In this document: piece after piece, positions 25,366 through 34,261 of the stretch
Position numbering within the stretch: position 1 is the first letter of the stretch
Layout of the letters: every line of letters begins with the position of its first letter
Source: Bacillus benzoevorans
GTDB lineage: Bacteria > Bacillota > Bacilli > Bacillales > Cytobacillaceae
NCBI RefSeq assembly: GCF_014207535.1
Contig: NZ_JACHGK010000015.1
Location: forward strand, 1-64,000
Reading direction: 5' to 3'
DNA: 64,000 nt
Notes under the pieces: generated by a model
What the model saw: only the letters and a program-made list of their open reading frames with translations
The model's database searches: none
Told to the model about the DNA's origin: nothing
Made by a program: the position numbers and the translations under genes

Positions 25366-25713
25366 ATGAATCTAGAAATGCAGCAATTTAAGGCAGAGTT
25401 TTTTAAGGCTCTCGCTCACCCACTCCGAATTAAAATTTTAGAAGTACTGTCTGAAGGGGAAATGGGTGTAAATGAAATTCAAAGCACCATCGGCAGTGAG
25501 GGCTCTGCTGTTTCCCAACAATTAATGGTTTTACGTTCAAAGAATATTGTGGTGGGTCAAAAAAATGGGAACCGTGTGATCTATTCACTGCGGGATCCCT
25601 TGATCATGGAACTTCTCCAAGTAGCGAAACAGATCTTCAACAACCATTTAGTTGATCAAATCAGTCTGCTGGATAAATTCAATGAACAAGAAGAAGATGC
25701 GGCTGCTAAATAG
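25366..25713 (+). CDS. ArsR-family transcriptional regulator
   Basis: 115 residues, winged helix of ArsR/SmtB type (ALAHPLRIKILEVLSEGEMGVNEIQ, GSAVSQQLMVLRSKNIV, RVIYSLRDP). It has no cysteine and no obvious alpha3 or alpha5 metal site, so it probably senses something other than a metal. Follows the SulP gene and shares its terminator. AAGGAG is 9 bases upstream. Confidence 0.88.
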   Translation: MNLEMQQFKAEFFKALAHPLRIKILEVLSEGEMGVNEIQSTIGSEGSAVSQQLMVLRSKNIVVGQKNGNRVIYSLRDPLIMELLQVAKQIFNNHLVDQISLLDKFNEQEEDAAAK

Positions 25714-25718
25714 CAGAC

Positions 25719-25762
25719 AAAGAAAAAGGATTGATGGAAAATAGCATCAATCCTTTTTCTTT
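25719..25762. terminator. Strong bidirectional terminator
   Basis: Perfect 18-bp arms, AAAGAAAAAGGATTGATG and its complement, with an 8-base loop. Serves the arsR gene and the converging TIGR00266 gene. Confidence 0.95.
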
Positions 25763-25771
25763 GCTTTCGTA

Positions 25772-26563
25772 TTAATCATCACTAAACATATTGAATAGGT
25801 TTCCTATACCACCTTCACCTTTTGAGTGTCCTCCTGCCTGCGGTGCAGCAGCGAACACGCGGCTGGCAAGCCGGCTGAATGGCAAGGATTGAATCCAGAC
25901 GGTTCCTGGACCTCTTAATGTCGCGAAGAATAAGCCTTCACCGCCGAATAATGCGGTTTTAATTCCTTTCACCATTTCAATATTATAATCAACGTCCTTC
26001 GTCATGGCGACAAGACAGCCGGTATCAACCCGCAGCATTTCCCCAGGGCTGAGATCCTTTTTAATAATGGTGCCGCCGGCATGGACAAATGTCATCCCGT
26101 CCCCTTCAAGCTTTTGCATAATAAAGCCTTCACCGCCGAAAAATCCTGCACCCAGCTTCCGCTGGAATTCAACGCCGACAGACACTCCTTTTGCTGCAGC
26201 AAGGAAGGCATCCTTTTGACAAATCACCTTTCCGCCAAGCTGGCTCAAATCCATTGGAATAATTTTCCCAGGATAGGGTGCTGCAAACGAAACATGCTTT
26301 TTACCGCTGCCTTGATTGGTAAAGGTTGTCATAAACAGGCTTTCACCAGTCAGTACCCGCTTCCCGGCGCTGAACAACTTGCCCATCAAACCGCCGCCGC
26401 TGCCTCCTGAACCATCACCAAAGATGGTTTCCATTTCAATTTGATCTTCCATCATCATTAAACTACCGGCTTCGGCAATGACTGTTTCGCCCGGATCCAA
26501 TTCTACTTCAACAAACTGCATATCATCACCATAAAGCTTGTAATCAATTTCATGATTATTCAT
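25772..26563 (-). CDS. TIGR00266/AIM24 family protein
   Basis: 263 residues, glycine-rich beta-helical protein of the TIGR00266 (AIM24-like) family: YGDDMQFVEVELDPGETVIAEAG cut short here, FGGEGLFFATLRGPGTVWIQSLP near the end. Function of the family is not established. A Gly/Ser-rich loop (GDGSGGSGGGLMG) and a disordered C-terminus are seen. GGGGG precedes the ATG. Stands alone between two terminators. Confidence 0.85.
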   Translation of the reverse strand: MNNHEIDYKLYGDDMQFVEVELDPGETVIAEAGSLMMMEDQIEMETIFGDGSGGSGGGLMGKLFSAGKRVLTGESLFMTTFTNQGSGKKHVSFAAPYPGKIIPMDLSQLGGKVICQKDAFLAAAKGVSVGVEFQRKLGAGFFGGEGFIMQKLEGDGMTFVHAGGTIIKKDLSPGEMLRVDTGCLVAMTKDVDYNIEMVKGIKTALFGGEGLFFATLRGPGTVWIQSLPFSRLASRVFAAAPQAGGHSKGEGGIGNLFNMFSDD

Positions 26564-26702
26564 TATGTATTCCCCCTTTTAATGGATTAAAAATGCCCTT
26601 ATGCCTATCTTATCATTTTTTTCATGCAGCATTCGATAAACCTTCCCCCTTTTGTTAATTTTCTGTTAATTGAATAGCTCTTCAATACTATTATTGAAAC
26701 GA

Positions 26703-26732
26703 AAAAAGTCCTCCTGAGCGGAAGGACTTTTT
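26703..26732. terminator. Terminator of the MFS/oxidoreductase operon
   Basis: AAAAAGTCCT and AGGACTTTTT arms with loop CCTGAGCGGA region; T-runs in both directions. Confidence 0.88.
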
Positions 26733-26735
26733 CTG

Positions 26736-27962
26736 TCAGGCAACCCCTTGCACTAGTTTTTCTTTCTGCCGTGTTTCCGGGAATGTCAATACTAGGAAGA
26801 CGTAACAGCTGATGACAGCAATGAAGAATATCATCGCCGGTAAATAACCTGCTTCCCCTAACAAATAACTCCAGATAATTGTTGCGATCGTTTGCCCGGC
26901 ATAGGCAATCGCCCAGAACAGACCAAACATCACCGTTAATCTCTGTGGATGCATTCCCTGCAATTCATGCGGAAGATTTAAAAAGATTGGATATTGTACA
27001 TAGCAGGCAAACCCGCAAACAGCAGCAAAAATATAGGAAACCGTTGGATGAATATTAGCAAATACTAATGTAATGGTAAACGAACCAACCATGATAAGTC
27101 CGACCATAAAAAGCACAGGTTTTCTTGGCAGATCTTTATTCCCAATGGCAATACCGGCAAAGGTTCCGATAATGCCAAATCCGGAAATAAGCAAATTCGT
27201 AACGGAGCCATTGACTAGAGTATATTCGTCAAAAACCGCTTTAAAGCTGACAAGTGATAATACATATAATGTTAAAAAGGACGCAAAGGCGAGACCAAAC
27301 CGCCACAGAAACGGATCCTTCACGGCATCTTTATAGGTATAGCGTTCAAGAGGATGCTCCTCCGACACTTTCTGAGCTTGAAAATCCTCTGCCTTCCATA
27401 ACCATGCCGCAAATAATACTAATGTTAAAGAGGCAAAAAAGGTCAATGTTAATTGCCAGTTCTGCACCAACTGCTTAGCAAAAAGCGTAAACAATACCGC
27501 AACAACGAATGCCCCTGCATTGTAAGTAACCGTATTAGCGGCATTGATTTTTAATTTCTCGCTGGAATTTTTAATATAATGGGCGACAAATGGATTCATA
27601 TAGACAATGACCATCGATCCTCCAACAGCCATCACCATTCTCGCGGCTGTATAAGCCCAATAGTTTGGTAAATAAATCGCCACAAGACCCATGATTAAAA
27701 GGCCAATTCCTGTTCCAGCCGCCTTCTTCGGTCCCAATTTCATAATAATCACCGCTGCTAAAATATTGGCAAAAACCCGGGCTGTTGTAATCGAATAATT
27801 TACTACCTGAGCAATAATCGGATCAACGGGTCCGCCAAAGAAGGTATCCATGATCTGCGGTGTTAAAGAAGAGCCTGCAACCCAGTTCATCGCAAAGGTA
27901 ACATAAGCCAGCCATAGAACAGCCAGCATAAAATACCCTCTTCCTTTTTCGGTTTTACTCAT
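26736..27962 (-). CDS. MFS transporter
   Basis: 408 residues, twelve predicted helices in two bundles with a central cytosolic loop near residue 210 (KVSEEHPLERYTYKDAVKDP). Start at 27962 follows GAGGTG by about 6-8 bases. It is 17 bases downstream of a Gfo/Idh/MocA dehydrogenase gene, so an operon for uptake and oxidation of a sugar, inositol or related polyol is likely; the substrate is unknown. Confidence 0.82.
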   Translation of the reverse strand: MSKTEKGRGYFMLAVLWLAYVTFAMNWVAGSSLTPQIMDTFFGGPVDPIIAQVVNYSITTARVFANILAAVIIMKLGPKKAAGTGIGLLIMGLVAIYLPNYWAYTAARMVMAVGGSMVIVYMNPFVAHYIKNSSEKLKINAANTVTYNAGAFVVAVLFTLFAKQLVQNWQLTLTFFASLTLVLFAAWLWKAEDFQAQKVSEEHPLERYTYKDAVKDPFLWRFGLAFASFLTLYVLSLVSFKAVFDEYTLVNGSVTNLLISGFGIIGTFAGIAIGNKDLPRKPVLFMVGLIMVGSFTITLVFANIHPTVSYIFAAVCGFACYVQYPIFLNLPHELQGMHPQRLTVMFGLFWAIAYAGQTIATIIWSYLLGEAGYLPAMIFFIAVISCYVFLVLTFPETRQKEKLVQGVA

Positions 27963-27979
27963 ATATGCCACCTCTTACG

Positions 27980-29053
27980 TTAGGACATTTGCTCAAGCTG
28001 TACCGGCTTCCCCGTTCGAGAGGACTCGTAAATCGCCAAGATAATTTTTAGCGGCTTCAATCCTTCCTCTCCACTGACACTTGGTTGCCGATCAGCACGA
28101 ATAGCATCCATCATATCCAATATTTGCATGCGATGTGACGCCCCATTAAGCGCCCCGGGATCTGAACCAGCGTCTGCCGGCTCCCCCTCTGAAACAAGCT
28201 CAACGGTATCTGATAGATTGACAACCTGCCCATTTACCTTCGCTTCATTGCGAAAGTAATAATGGGTCAGCTGGTCATTCTCAATCACTGCCGTACCGCA
28301 TGTCCCAAATATTTCAAGACGAGCCATCAGTCCTGGATATGCCGCTGTTGTTCCGGTAATGGTCCCCAGCGCTCCATTTTTAAATTTCACGGTTGCCACT
28401 GCTGCATCCTCTACATCTATTTTTTCATGAGCTAATATGGCTGTATGGGCATAGACACTTTCAACCTCGCCCATAAAATGCTGGAAGAGATCAATCGTAT
28501 GAATCGCCTGATTGATTAATACTCCTCCTCCATTCAGTTCCCAAGTCCCTCTCCACGGGCTTTTATCAAAGTAGCTTTGCGGACGATACCAATTGACAGC
28601 ACACTGCCCCAGAACCATTTTCCCAAACCTGCCGGAATCCAAATCCGTTTTTACCTTTAACGCGGAGGGATCGAAACGGTGCTGTGAGATCACACTTAGT
28701 TTCACACGATTCTCACGGCAGGCCTGAATCATTTGCTGTGCCTTTTTAAATGAAATGTCCATCGGCTTCTCAACCATGACATGTTTACCGGCCTTTGCCG
28801 CGGCAATGGTCATTTCGGCATGCATACCGCTGGGCGTGACGATATTCACAATATCGATGTCTTTTCTCTTCAGCATTTCATGGTAATCGGTATACCAATC
28901 TGCTCCGATTTGTTCACCAAACCCTCTGGCGCTTTCTTCCTTTCGCGAAAAAACAGCAGTGACCTTCGCACCCCCGATTGTGGAAATCTGTTCATAATAA
29001 ATTCTGCTGATCATCCCTGTACCGGCAATCGCAAATCTAAATTCCCGCTTCAT
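27980..29053 (-). CDS. Gfo/Idh/MocA family oxidoreductase
   Basis: 357 residues. N-terminal Rossmann domain (AGTGMISRIYY) with the family motif EKPMDISFKKA (Lys of the EKP motif is catalytic), then the C-terminal alpha/beta domain with GGGVLINQAIHTIDLFQHFMG whose His is the usual catalytic base. NAD(P)-dependent oxidation of a sugar or cyclitol is expected. First gene of an operon with the MFS transporter. Confidence 0.88.
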   Translation of the reverse strand: MKREFRFAIAGTGMISRIYYEQISTIGGAKVTAVFSRKEESARGFGEQIGADWYTDYHEMLKRKDIDIVNIVTPSGMHAEMTIAAAKAGKHVMVEKPMDISFKKAQQMIQACRENRVKLSVISQHRFDPSALKVKTDLDSGRFGKMVLGQCAVNWYRPQSYFDKSPWRGTWELNGGGVLINQAIHTIDLFQHFMGEVESVYAHTAILAHEKIDVEDAAVATVKFKNGALGTITGTTAAYPGLMARLEIFGTCGTAVIENDQLTHYYFRNEAKVNGQVVNLSDTVELVSEGEPADAGSDPGALNGASHRMQILDMMDAIRADRQPSVSGEEGLKPLKIILAIYESSRTGKPVQLEQMS

Positions 29054-29263
29054 TACAGCGCCCCCATTAATTGAAAAAGATATCCCTGCAGGATCATCTT
29101 AGTAATGACCTAAAAGGATTAGGATTAATCTGGACAAAATAACCAATAAAAACGGAGCAGCAAATTATCAGAATTATCCATGTAATTGTTTTATTTTTCA
29201 CATCATCCATGGCAAAATGAAATAATATAATCAAAAATACCATTGGTGAAGGAGAGGAATTTC

Positions 29264-29728
29264 ATGAAGGACCTTATGGAGACAGCGGTCAAAACTGCAC
29301 TGGATAATGTTTTGACTCACAATGGAGGACCATTCGGTGCGGTTGTGGCAAAGGATGGAGAAATTATTGGCATTGGAAGGAATCAAGTGACGGCTAACAA
29401 CGATCCGACAGCGCATGCCGAAATTCAGGCTATCCGCGAAGCTTGCCAGCATTTAAACTCCTTTCAGCTGGATGACTGTGAGATTTATACAAGCTGTGAG
29501 CCATGTCCAATGTGCCTTGGAGCGATTTATTGGGCAAGACCAAAGGCTGTTTATTATGCCAGTACAAAAGAAGAAGCTGCCAGTATCGGCTTTGATGATC
29601 AATTTATTTATGAGCAAATGGCGCTTTCCCCGGAATTACGGACAATCAAGATGATTAAGCTTTCCCCCGAAGACGCAAACCTGCCTTTCAAAGCATGGGC
29701 GGATTCAAATAGAAAAATATCCTATTAA
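29264..29728 (+). CDS. guaD: Guanine deaminase
   Basis: 154 residues, cytidine-deaminase fold. Zinc motif THAE-type HAE in PTAHAEIQAIREAC and PCPMCLGAIYWAR; C-terminal FKAWADSNRKISY resembles the swapped tail of B. subtilis GuaD. It converts guanine to xanthine. Start at 29264 follows GGAGAGG; upstream frame not used. It is 96 bases before the adenine deaminase gene, in the same direction, so both purine salvage steps are likely co-expressed. Confidence 0.9.
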   Translation: MKDLMETAVKTALDNVLTHNGGPFGAVVAKDGEIIGIGRNQVTANNDPTAHAEIQAIREACQHLNSFQLDDCEIYTSCEPCPMCLGAIYWARPKAVYYASTKEEAASIGFDDQFIYEQMALSPELRTIKMIKLSPEDANLPFKAWADSNRKISY

Positions 29729-29824
29729 ATAGAAAAAACAAATCATATAATGAAAAAACGAGTCTATCATGCAAAAAGCAAACTACCCAATAAACAATAT
29801 TTTCCAGATGTAAGGAGAATGTGG

Positions 29825-31567
29825 ATGGACAATAAAATGCTGATAAGGAGAATTGCCGTTGCTGCGGGCAGAGAACCGGCAGATCTCGTCATAAAAAACG
29901 GAAAAATTATTGATGTATTTAACGCGGAACTGATCGAAGGAGATGTGGCCATTGCTGACGGGTATATCGCCGGCATTGGAGGGACTTCTTATTCAGGCCG
30001 GGAAACCATTGATGCAAAGGGCTGCTATATTTCTCCAGCTTTTATTGACGGCCATGTGCATATTGAATCTTCCATGGTCACTCCGCAGGAATTTGCCAAA
30101 GTCCTGCTGCACCATGGTGTCACCACCGTGATTTGCGACCCGCATGAAATTGCCAATGTTGCAGGAGCGGGAGGGATACAATTTATGCTCGATTCAAGTG
30201 AGAACCTGCCGGTTGATATCCTATTCATGCTGCCATCCTGTGTTCCTGCTGTCGATTTTGAACGTTCGGGGGCTATTTTAAATATGGAGCACCTGCGGCC
30301 TTTCCTCTCCCATCCAAGAGTCTTAGGATTAGCCGAAGTCATGAATTATCCGGCTGTCCGCAATGCTGAAAAGACGATGATCGAAAAGCTGCTGGAAACG
30401 GCGCAGGCCGGGAAAAAAGTCGATGGGCATGCCGCCGGATTGAGCGCGCAGGATTTAAATATTTATACGGCCGCCGGCATTCGTACCGATCATGAAGCCA
30501 CCACAATCGCAGAAGCGGAAGCCCGTCTTCAAAGAGGAATGTACGTCATGATTCGTGAAGGCACTGCCGCCAAAGACTTAAAAAATCTGATAGGAATTGT
30601 GAATGAGCGAAATGCCCGGCGCTGCCTTTTTGTAACGGATGACAAACACCTGGACGACTTAATAGAAGAAGGCAGCATTGATTATAATGTAAAGCTGGCC
30701 GTTCAAGAAGGGCTTAATCCGATTACCGCTGTTCAAATGGCGTCCCTAAACGCCGCTGAATGCTTCGGTCTTCATGACAAAGGAGCAGTCGCTCCAGGCT
30801 ATCAAGCGGATCTATTACTATTAGACAGTCTTGAGGAAATCAGCATTGTACGGGTGTTAAAAAGCGGAAAATCGGTTTGGAAAAAAGGAGCGCTGCTCAA
30901 TTTCCCGCAGACTTCACTATCTATCCCAAACAGTTTAAGTTCCACTGTCTCTTTTCAACCTTTAAGCGAAAGCGACTTTGCCATTCCTATGAAGAGTGGA
31001 AAAGCCAATATCATCGAAATCATTCCGAACAGTCTTATCACCAAGCATCTTGTTGAAGAAGTTGCAGTAAACCAATCCGGCCATTTCGAAGTGTCTATCA
31101 CCCATGATCAATTGAAGCTGGCTGTTATTGAGCGGCATAAGAAGACCCGCCTCATTGGTGTGGGAATTGTAAAAGGGCTGGGGCTGAAGAGTGGAGCTAT
31201 TGCATCTACTGTGGGCCATGATTCCCATAATTTAATTGTTACCGGAGTGCAGGATCATGATATGCTCCTTGCTGCAAACGAAATACAAAAAATGCAAGGT
31301 GGATTAATTGTCGTAAAGAACGGAGAAATCCTGGCATCTTTAGAGCTTCCGATTGCCGGTCTAATCTCAACCCTTTCCTCTAACGAGGTCTTCACTAAAC
31401 TGAAGGAGCTCAACGCGGCGCTGAAGACCATTGGAGCGGCAAAGAATTTCAATCCATTTTTGACGCTCTCTTTCTTGTCACTCCCCGTCATCCCTGAGTT
31501 AAAACTGACAGCAGACGGATTGTTCCACATCGGGAAATTTGAGTTCATTGATATTCATGCCAAGTAA
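29825..31567 (+). CDS. adeC: Adenine deaminase
   Basis: 580 residues, amidohydrolase superfamily. Metal-binding motifs FIDGHVHIESSM and CDPHEIANVAG, HAAGLSAQDLNIY, TDDKHLDDL and the C-terminal KGLGLKSGAIASTVGHDSHNLIV are typical of Ade. It converts adenine to hypoxanthine. Start at 29825 preferred, 7 bases after GGAG; the open frame extends back to 29750 without a ribosome site. Length equals the family norm of about 577. Confidence 0.94.
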   Translation: MDNKMLIRRIAVAAGREPADLVIKNGKIIDVFNAELIEGDVAIADGYIAGIGGTSYSGRETIDAKGCYISPAFIDGHVHIESSMVTPQEFAKVLLHHGVTTVICDPHEIANVAGAGGIQFMLDSSENLPVDILFMLPSCVPAVDFERSGAILNMEHLRPFLSHPRVLGLAEVMNYPAVRNAEKTMIEKLLETAQAGKKVDGHAAGLSAQDLNIYTAAGIRTDHEATTIAEAEARLQRGMYVMIREGTAAKDLKNLIGIVNERNARRCLFVTDDKHLDDLIEEGSIDYNVKLAVQEGLNPITAVQMASLNAAECFGLHDKGAVAPGYQADLLLLDSLEEISIVRVLKSGKSVWKKGALLNFPQTSLSIPNSLSSTVSFQPLSESDFAIPMKSGKANIIEIIPNSLITKHLVEEVAVNQSGHFEVSITHDQLKLAVIERHKKTRLIGVGIVKGLGLKSGAIASTVGHDSHNLIVTGVQDHDMLLAANEIQKMQGGLIVVKNGEILASLELPIAGLISTLSSNEVFTKLKELNAALKTIGAAKNFNPFLTLSFLSLPVIPELKLTADGLFHIGKFEFIDIHAK

Positions 31568-32181
31568 CAAAAGATTACACAAACAACCAAAGAACAGATT
31601 TCATTTTGATGAAACAAACGGGCTCTTGCTCGTTTGTTTTTTATATTAATAAAACTTTATTAAAAATAATCATCCTCTGTATTTGATGATCTCCCACATT
31701 TATTTCTCCAGGAAGAAACAAATTCATTATTTATTCCTTCATTTTGAATTAATTTAACAATTTAGGTAAATTCACAAATATCCCTTGTTTCTCGGGTTGT
31801 AAAGTGTAAACTAAAGATAAAGGTATAATTACCCATTTTATTTACTCCAACTAGAACAGCACCTCAGACTTCATGGTAATTTTGGGTTGAATTACCGTTA
31901 TGAATAGGAGGCTGATGTACTATTGACCAACAGTTTAAAAAGATTAATAGGTAGAAAGTAACTTCATCACCCAACATTTTCTAAATGGCGTATATTTTGA
32001 GGTTGCACAAAAGAAACAGCAGCGTACATGATTCACCTTTAAACTACTACATTAGATTTTATATTCTGATGATGATAGTACTTTCTCAAGAACAGATCTA
32101 TATTTACCCGTTTTTTTATTTTGCTAGAATAATTCGGAATAGGAATTTTTAAGACAAATGAATATGAAAGAGAGTGATAGT
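31568..32181. other. Long intergenic region before the first SLH gene
   Basis: A hairpin AAACAAACG/CGTTTGTTT followed by T (31612-31643) ends the adenine deaminase unit. Beyond it the sequence is A/T-rich with a TATAAT at 31824-31829 that lacks a good -35. AGGAGG at about 31907 precedes a TTG-started 12-codon frame (31923-31961), a possible leader peptide. The length suggests a long untranslated leader, common for surface-layer genes. Confidence 0.4.
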
Positions 32182-33543
32182 ATGCATTCTACAAAGAAAC
32201 ACTTCTTCTCACGTATTATTTGCTTACCTTTGTTAGTTGTTCTTTTAATCTTATCGCAGGCTGGTATTTCAAGCGCTGCCACCTTTTCAGACGTATCTAA
32301 AAATCAATTCTTTTACAATGCAGTAGAGGAAGCCTCATCAAAAGGATATATTGTAGGATACAGCGACGGAACTTTTAAACCGTACGAAACTTTATCTCGC
32401 CTGCACGGCGTCCTTATTTTAAGCCGAGTATTAAATACAAATACAGATAATATCACTCAACAGGTATTCACAGATGTCCCTCCTAGTTATGTACATTATA
32501 AAGCTATTACCGGCATTGCCCGCGATGGCATTATCAAAGGATATTCTGACAACACATTCAGACGCTATGATCCATTAACACGGGGTCAAATGGCATTAGC
32601 ATTGTACCGTACATTTGACTTCACCCAGCACGCAGTAAAACCGATCCCTTTTACAGATGTTCCTGATAAGTATAAAGAGGCCGTTACAGCCTTGTATTCA
32701 GCTGGTGTAACTCTAGGTAAAGAAGGTACTACATTCGGAACCTATGATACGATTACCCGTGGGGAATTTACTGTTCTATTAATGAACGCTTTCAAAGCTA
32801 GTAAGCGGGATATGACCGCTCCCGGCATTTCTTTCACCAGCCACAGCCTGGTAGATGGTGTATTAGATCTATTAGACTTAAAAACAGATTTAACTGTCCG
32901 CTTTACATTTGGCACTGATGTCAATACAGGCGCACGCGTAGGCGACAAACTAGTATATTCCGTTTCCTCAACGAAACAGGATTATGACAACACCATTGTC
33001 CTTAAACAAGCGGATCTTGATAAAGGCTATGCAGAAGCAGTTATTGGAACAAGCGCCTTACAAAATCTTCTTGGCGGATTAACAGGCGGTCTGCTTGGCG
33101 ATGTTACCGGTATTCTAGATGCATCCGCCGGTGTTGAATCAGCCGGATTAGGCGATACCTTGGGCGCCGTACTCGGTGTACTGCCTGGTTTGCCTAATGT
33201 ACCTGTCCTGAATTTAGGTGAAACAGTAACCGGTGTCGTAACCGATACTGTTGGAACTGCTACAGACTCAACAGATGTAGTAACAGGGCTCCTTCATACT
33301 GATAAGTTATTAGGCTTGCCTGTTACTGGCTTAGTTGATGGCGCAGTTGAGCTTGTTGACGGTGTTGTTGTTACCGTTGTAGACGGCGTAATCACTAATA
33401 TCGTTGGCGCAGCTGCCGATGGTCTTCTGTCCGGTTCTGAAAAAGTAACCATTACTGTCCATTTAGAAGATGACGCAGCTAATCGCTCGGATGATACCTC
33501 CGGAACTTATCAATTTCAAGTAACAGATTTGCTTGGTTTATAA
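32182..33543 (+). CDS. SLH-domain surface protein with Ig-like domain
   Basis: 453 residues. A signal peptide (about 1-35) precedes three SLH repeats (FSDVSKNQFFYNAVEEA..., FTDVPPSYVHYKAITGIA..., FTDVPDKYKEAVTALY...), which anchor proteins to pyruvylated wall polymer. From about 205 on is one Ig-like domain (PGISFTSHSLVDGVLDLLDLK cut; ending YQFQVTDLLGL) interrupted by a Gly/Leu/Val-rich low-complexity insert (about 295-415). Start at 32182 chosen by comparison with the paralog and GAGAGTG upstream. Own terminator at 33579. Confidence 0.88.
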   Translation: MHSTKKHFFSRIICLPLLVVLLILSQAGISSAATFSDVSKNQFFYNAVEEASSKGYIVGYSDGTFKPYETLSRLHGVLILSRVLNTNTDNITQQVFTDVPPSYVHYKAITGIARDGIIKGYSDNTFRRYDPLTRGQMALALYRTFDFTQHAVKPIPFTDVPDKYKEAVTALYSAGVTLGKEGTTFGTYDTITRGEFTVLLMNAFKASKRDMTAPGISFTSHSLVDGVLDLLDLKTDLTVRFTFGTDVNTGARVGDKLVYSVSSTKQDYDNTIVLKQADLDKGYAEAVIGTSALQNLLGGLTGGLLGDVTGILDASAGVESAGLGDTLGAVLGVLPGLPNVPVLNLGETVTGVVTDTVGTATDSTDVVTGLLHTDKLLGLPVTGLVDGAVELVDGVVVTVVDGVITNIVGAAADGLLSGSEKVTITVHLEDDAANRSDDTSGTYQFQVTDLLGL

Positions 33544-33578
33544 GAAGCATAGTTTCTCATAATAAATTAATCGTATCG

Positions 33579-33611
33579 AGAGACAGAGAGTTTAAATAAC
33601 TCTTTGTCTCT
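33579..33611 (+). terminator. Terminator of the first SLH gene
   Basis: AGAGACAGAGAGTT region pairs with ACTCTTTGTCTCT, then TTTTTG. Confidence 0.88.
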
Positions 33612-34261
33612 TTTTGTATTATTAACTAACTATTCGCGCGAAGAAAAACTAGATTTTATGCATAAATATACAATTCATTTTATAAATAACCACCTACTAC
33701 ACGGATACTTATACCAAATGTATTAAAGAGAGGATTATCGCTTGAATCTTATTTCCTATCAATTAGTACTAATTTCACAGCTTATTTCACGTTCACAATA
33801 TTGTCACACAGTTATGCTAATAGAATATTACTCAATTGTTGCTAAATTTTAGTAGGTATTTTTACTTAATTTAGAATTGTGTCAACTATTTAGACTTGTA
33901 TATTAATTGTATTGGTATAAAATAGTTTTTAGGGGTATAGTTTCCTATTTAGGGGACAAAGGGGAGTATTTTCGTTGGAAGCAAATCATACTTTTGGAAT
34001 ATTTTTCTATTCTATAAAAGGGGATGGTTAAGTTATCTGATGATAATGAATTTTCAATTTTTATATCACTTCTTGCATAGTAATGAACGAGTGATTCTTA
34101 TGCAACTTATTCCAGGAATAGGTAATATTCCCTTGGTTGTGGATGTTTGATAGTTCACTCCCATATCCGTGTGTTTGAAGCCTTACGAGAGTTAAATGGT
34201 AGTAACAGGGTTCATAGACACACAGCCCCATTTTAAAAATTATACGAAGGTGAGCGAAAAC
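33612..34261. other. Intergenic region between the two SLH genes
   Basis: About 650 A/T-rich bases with no gene. TATAAA at 33916-33921 and TTGTCA near 33802 are promoter-like words without a properly spaced partner. Probably promoter and long leader of the second SLH gene. Confidence 0.35.
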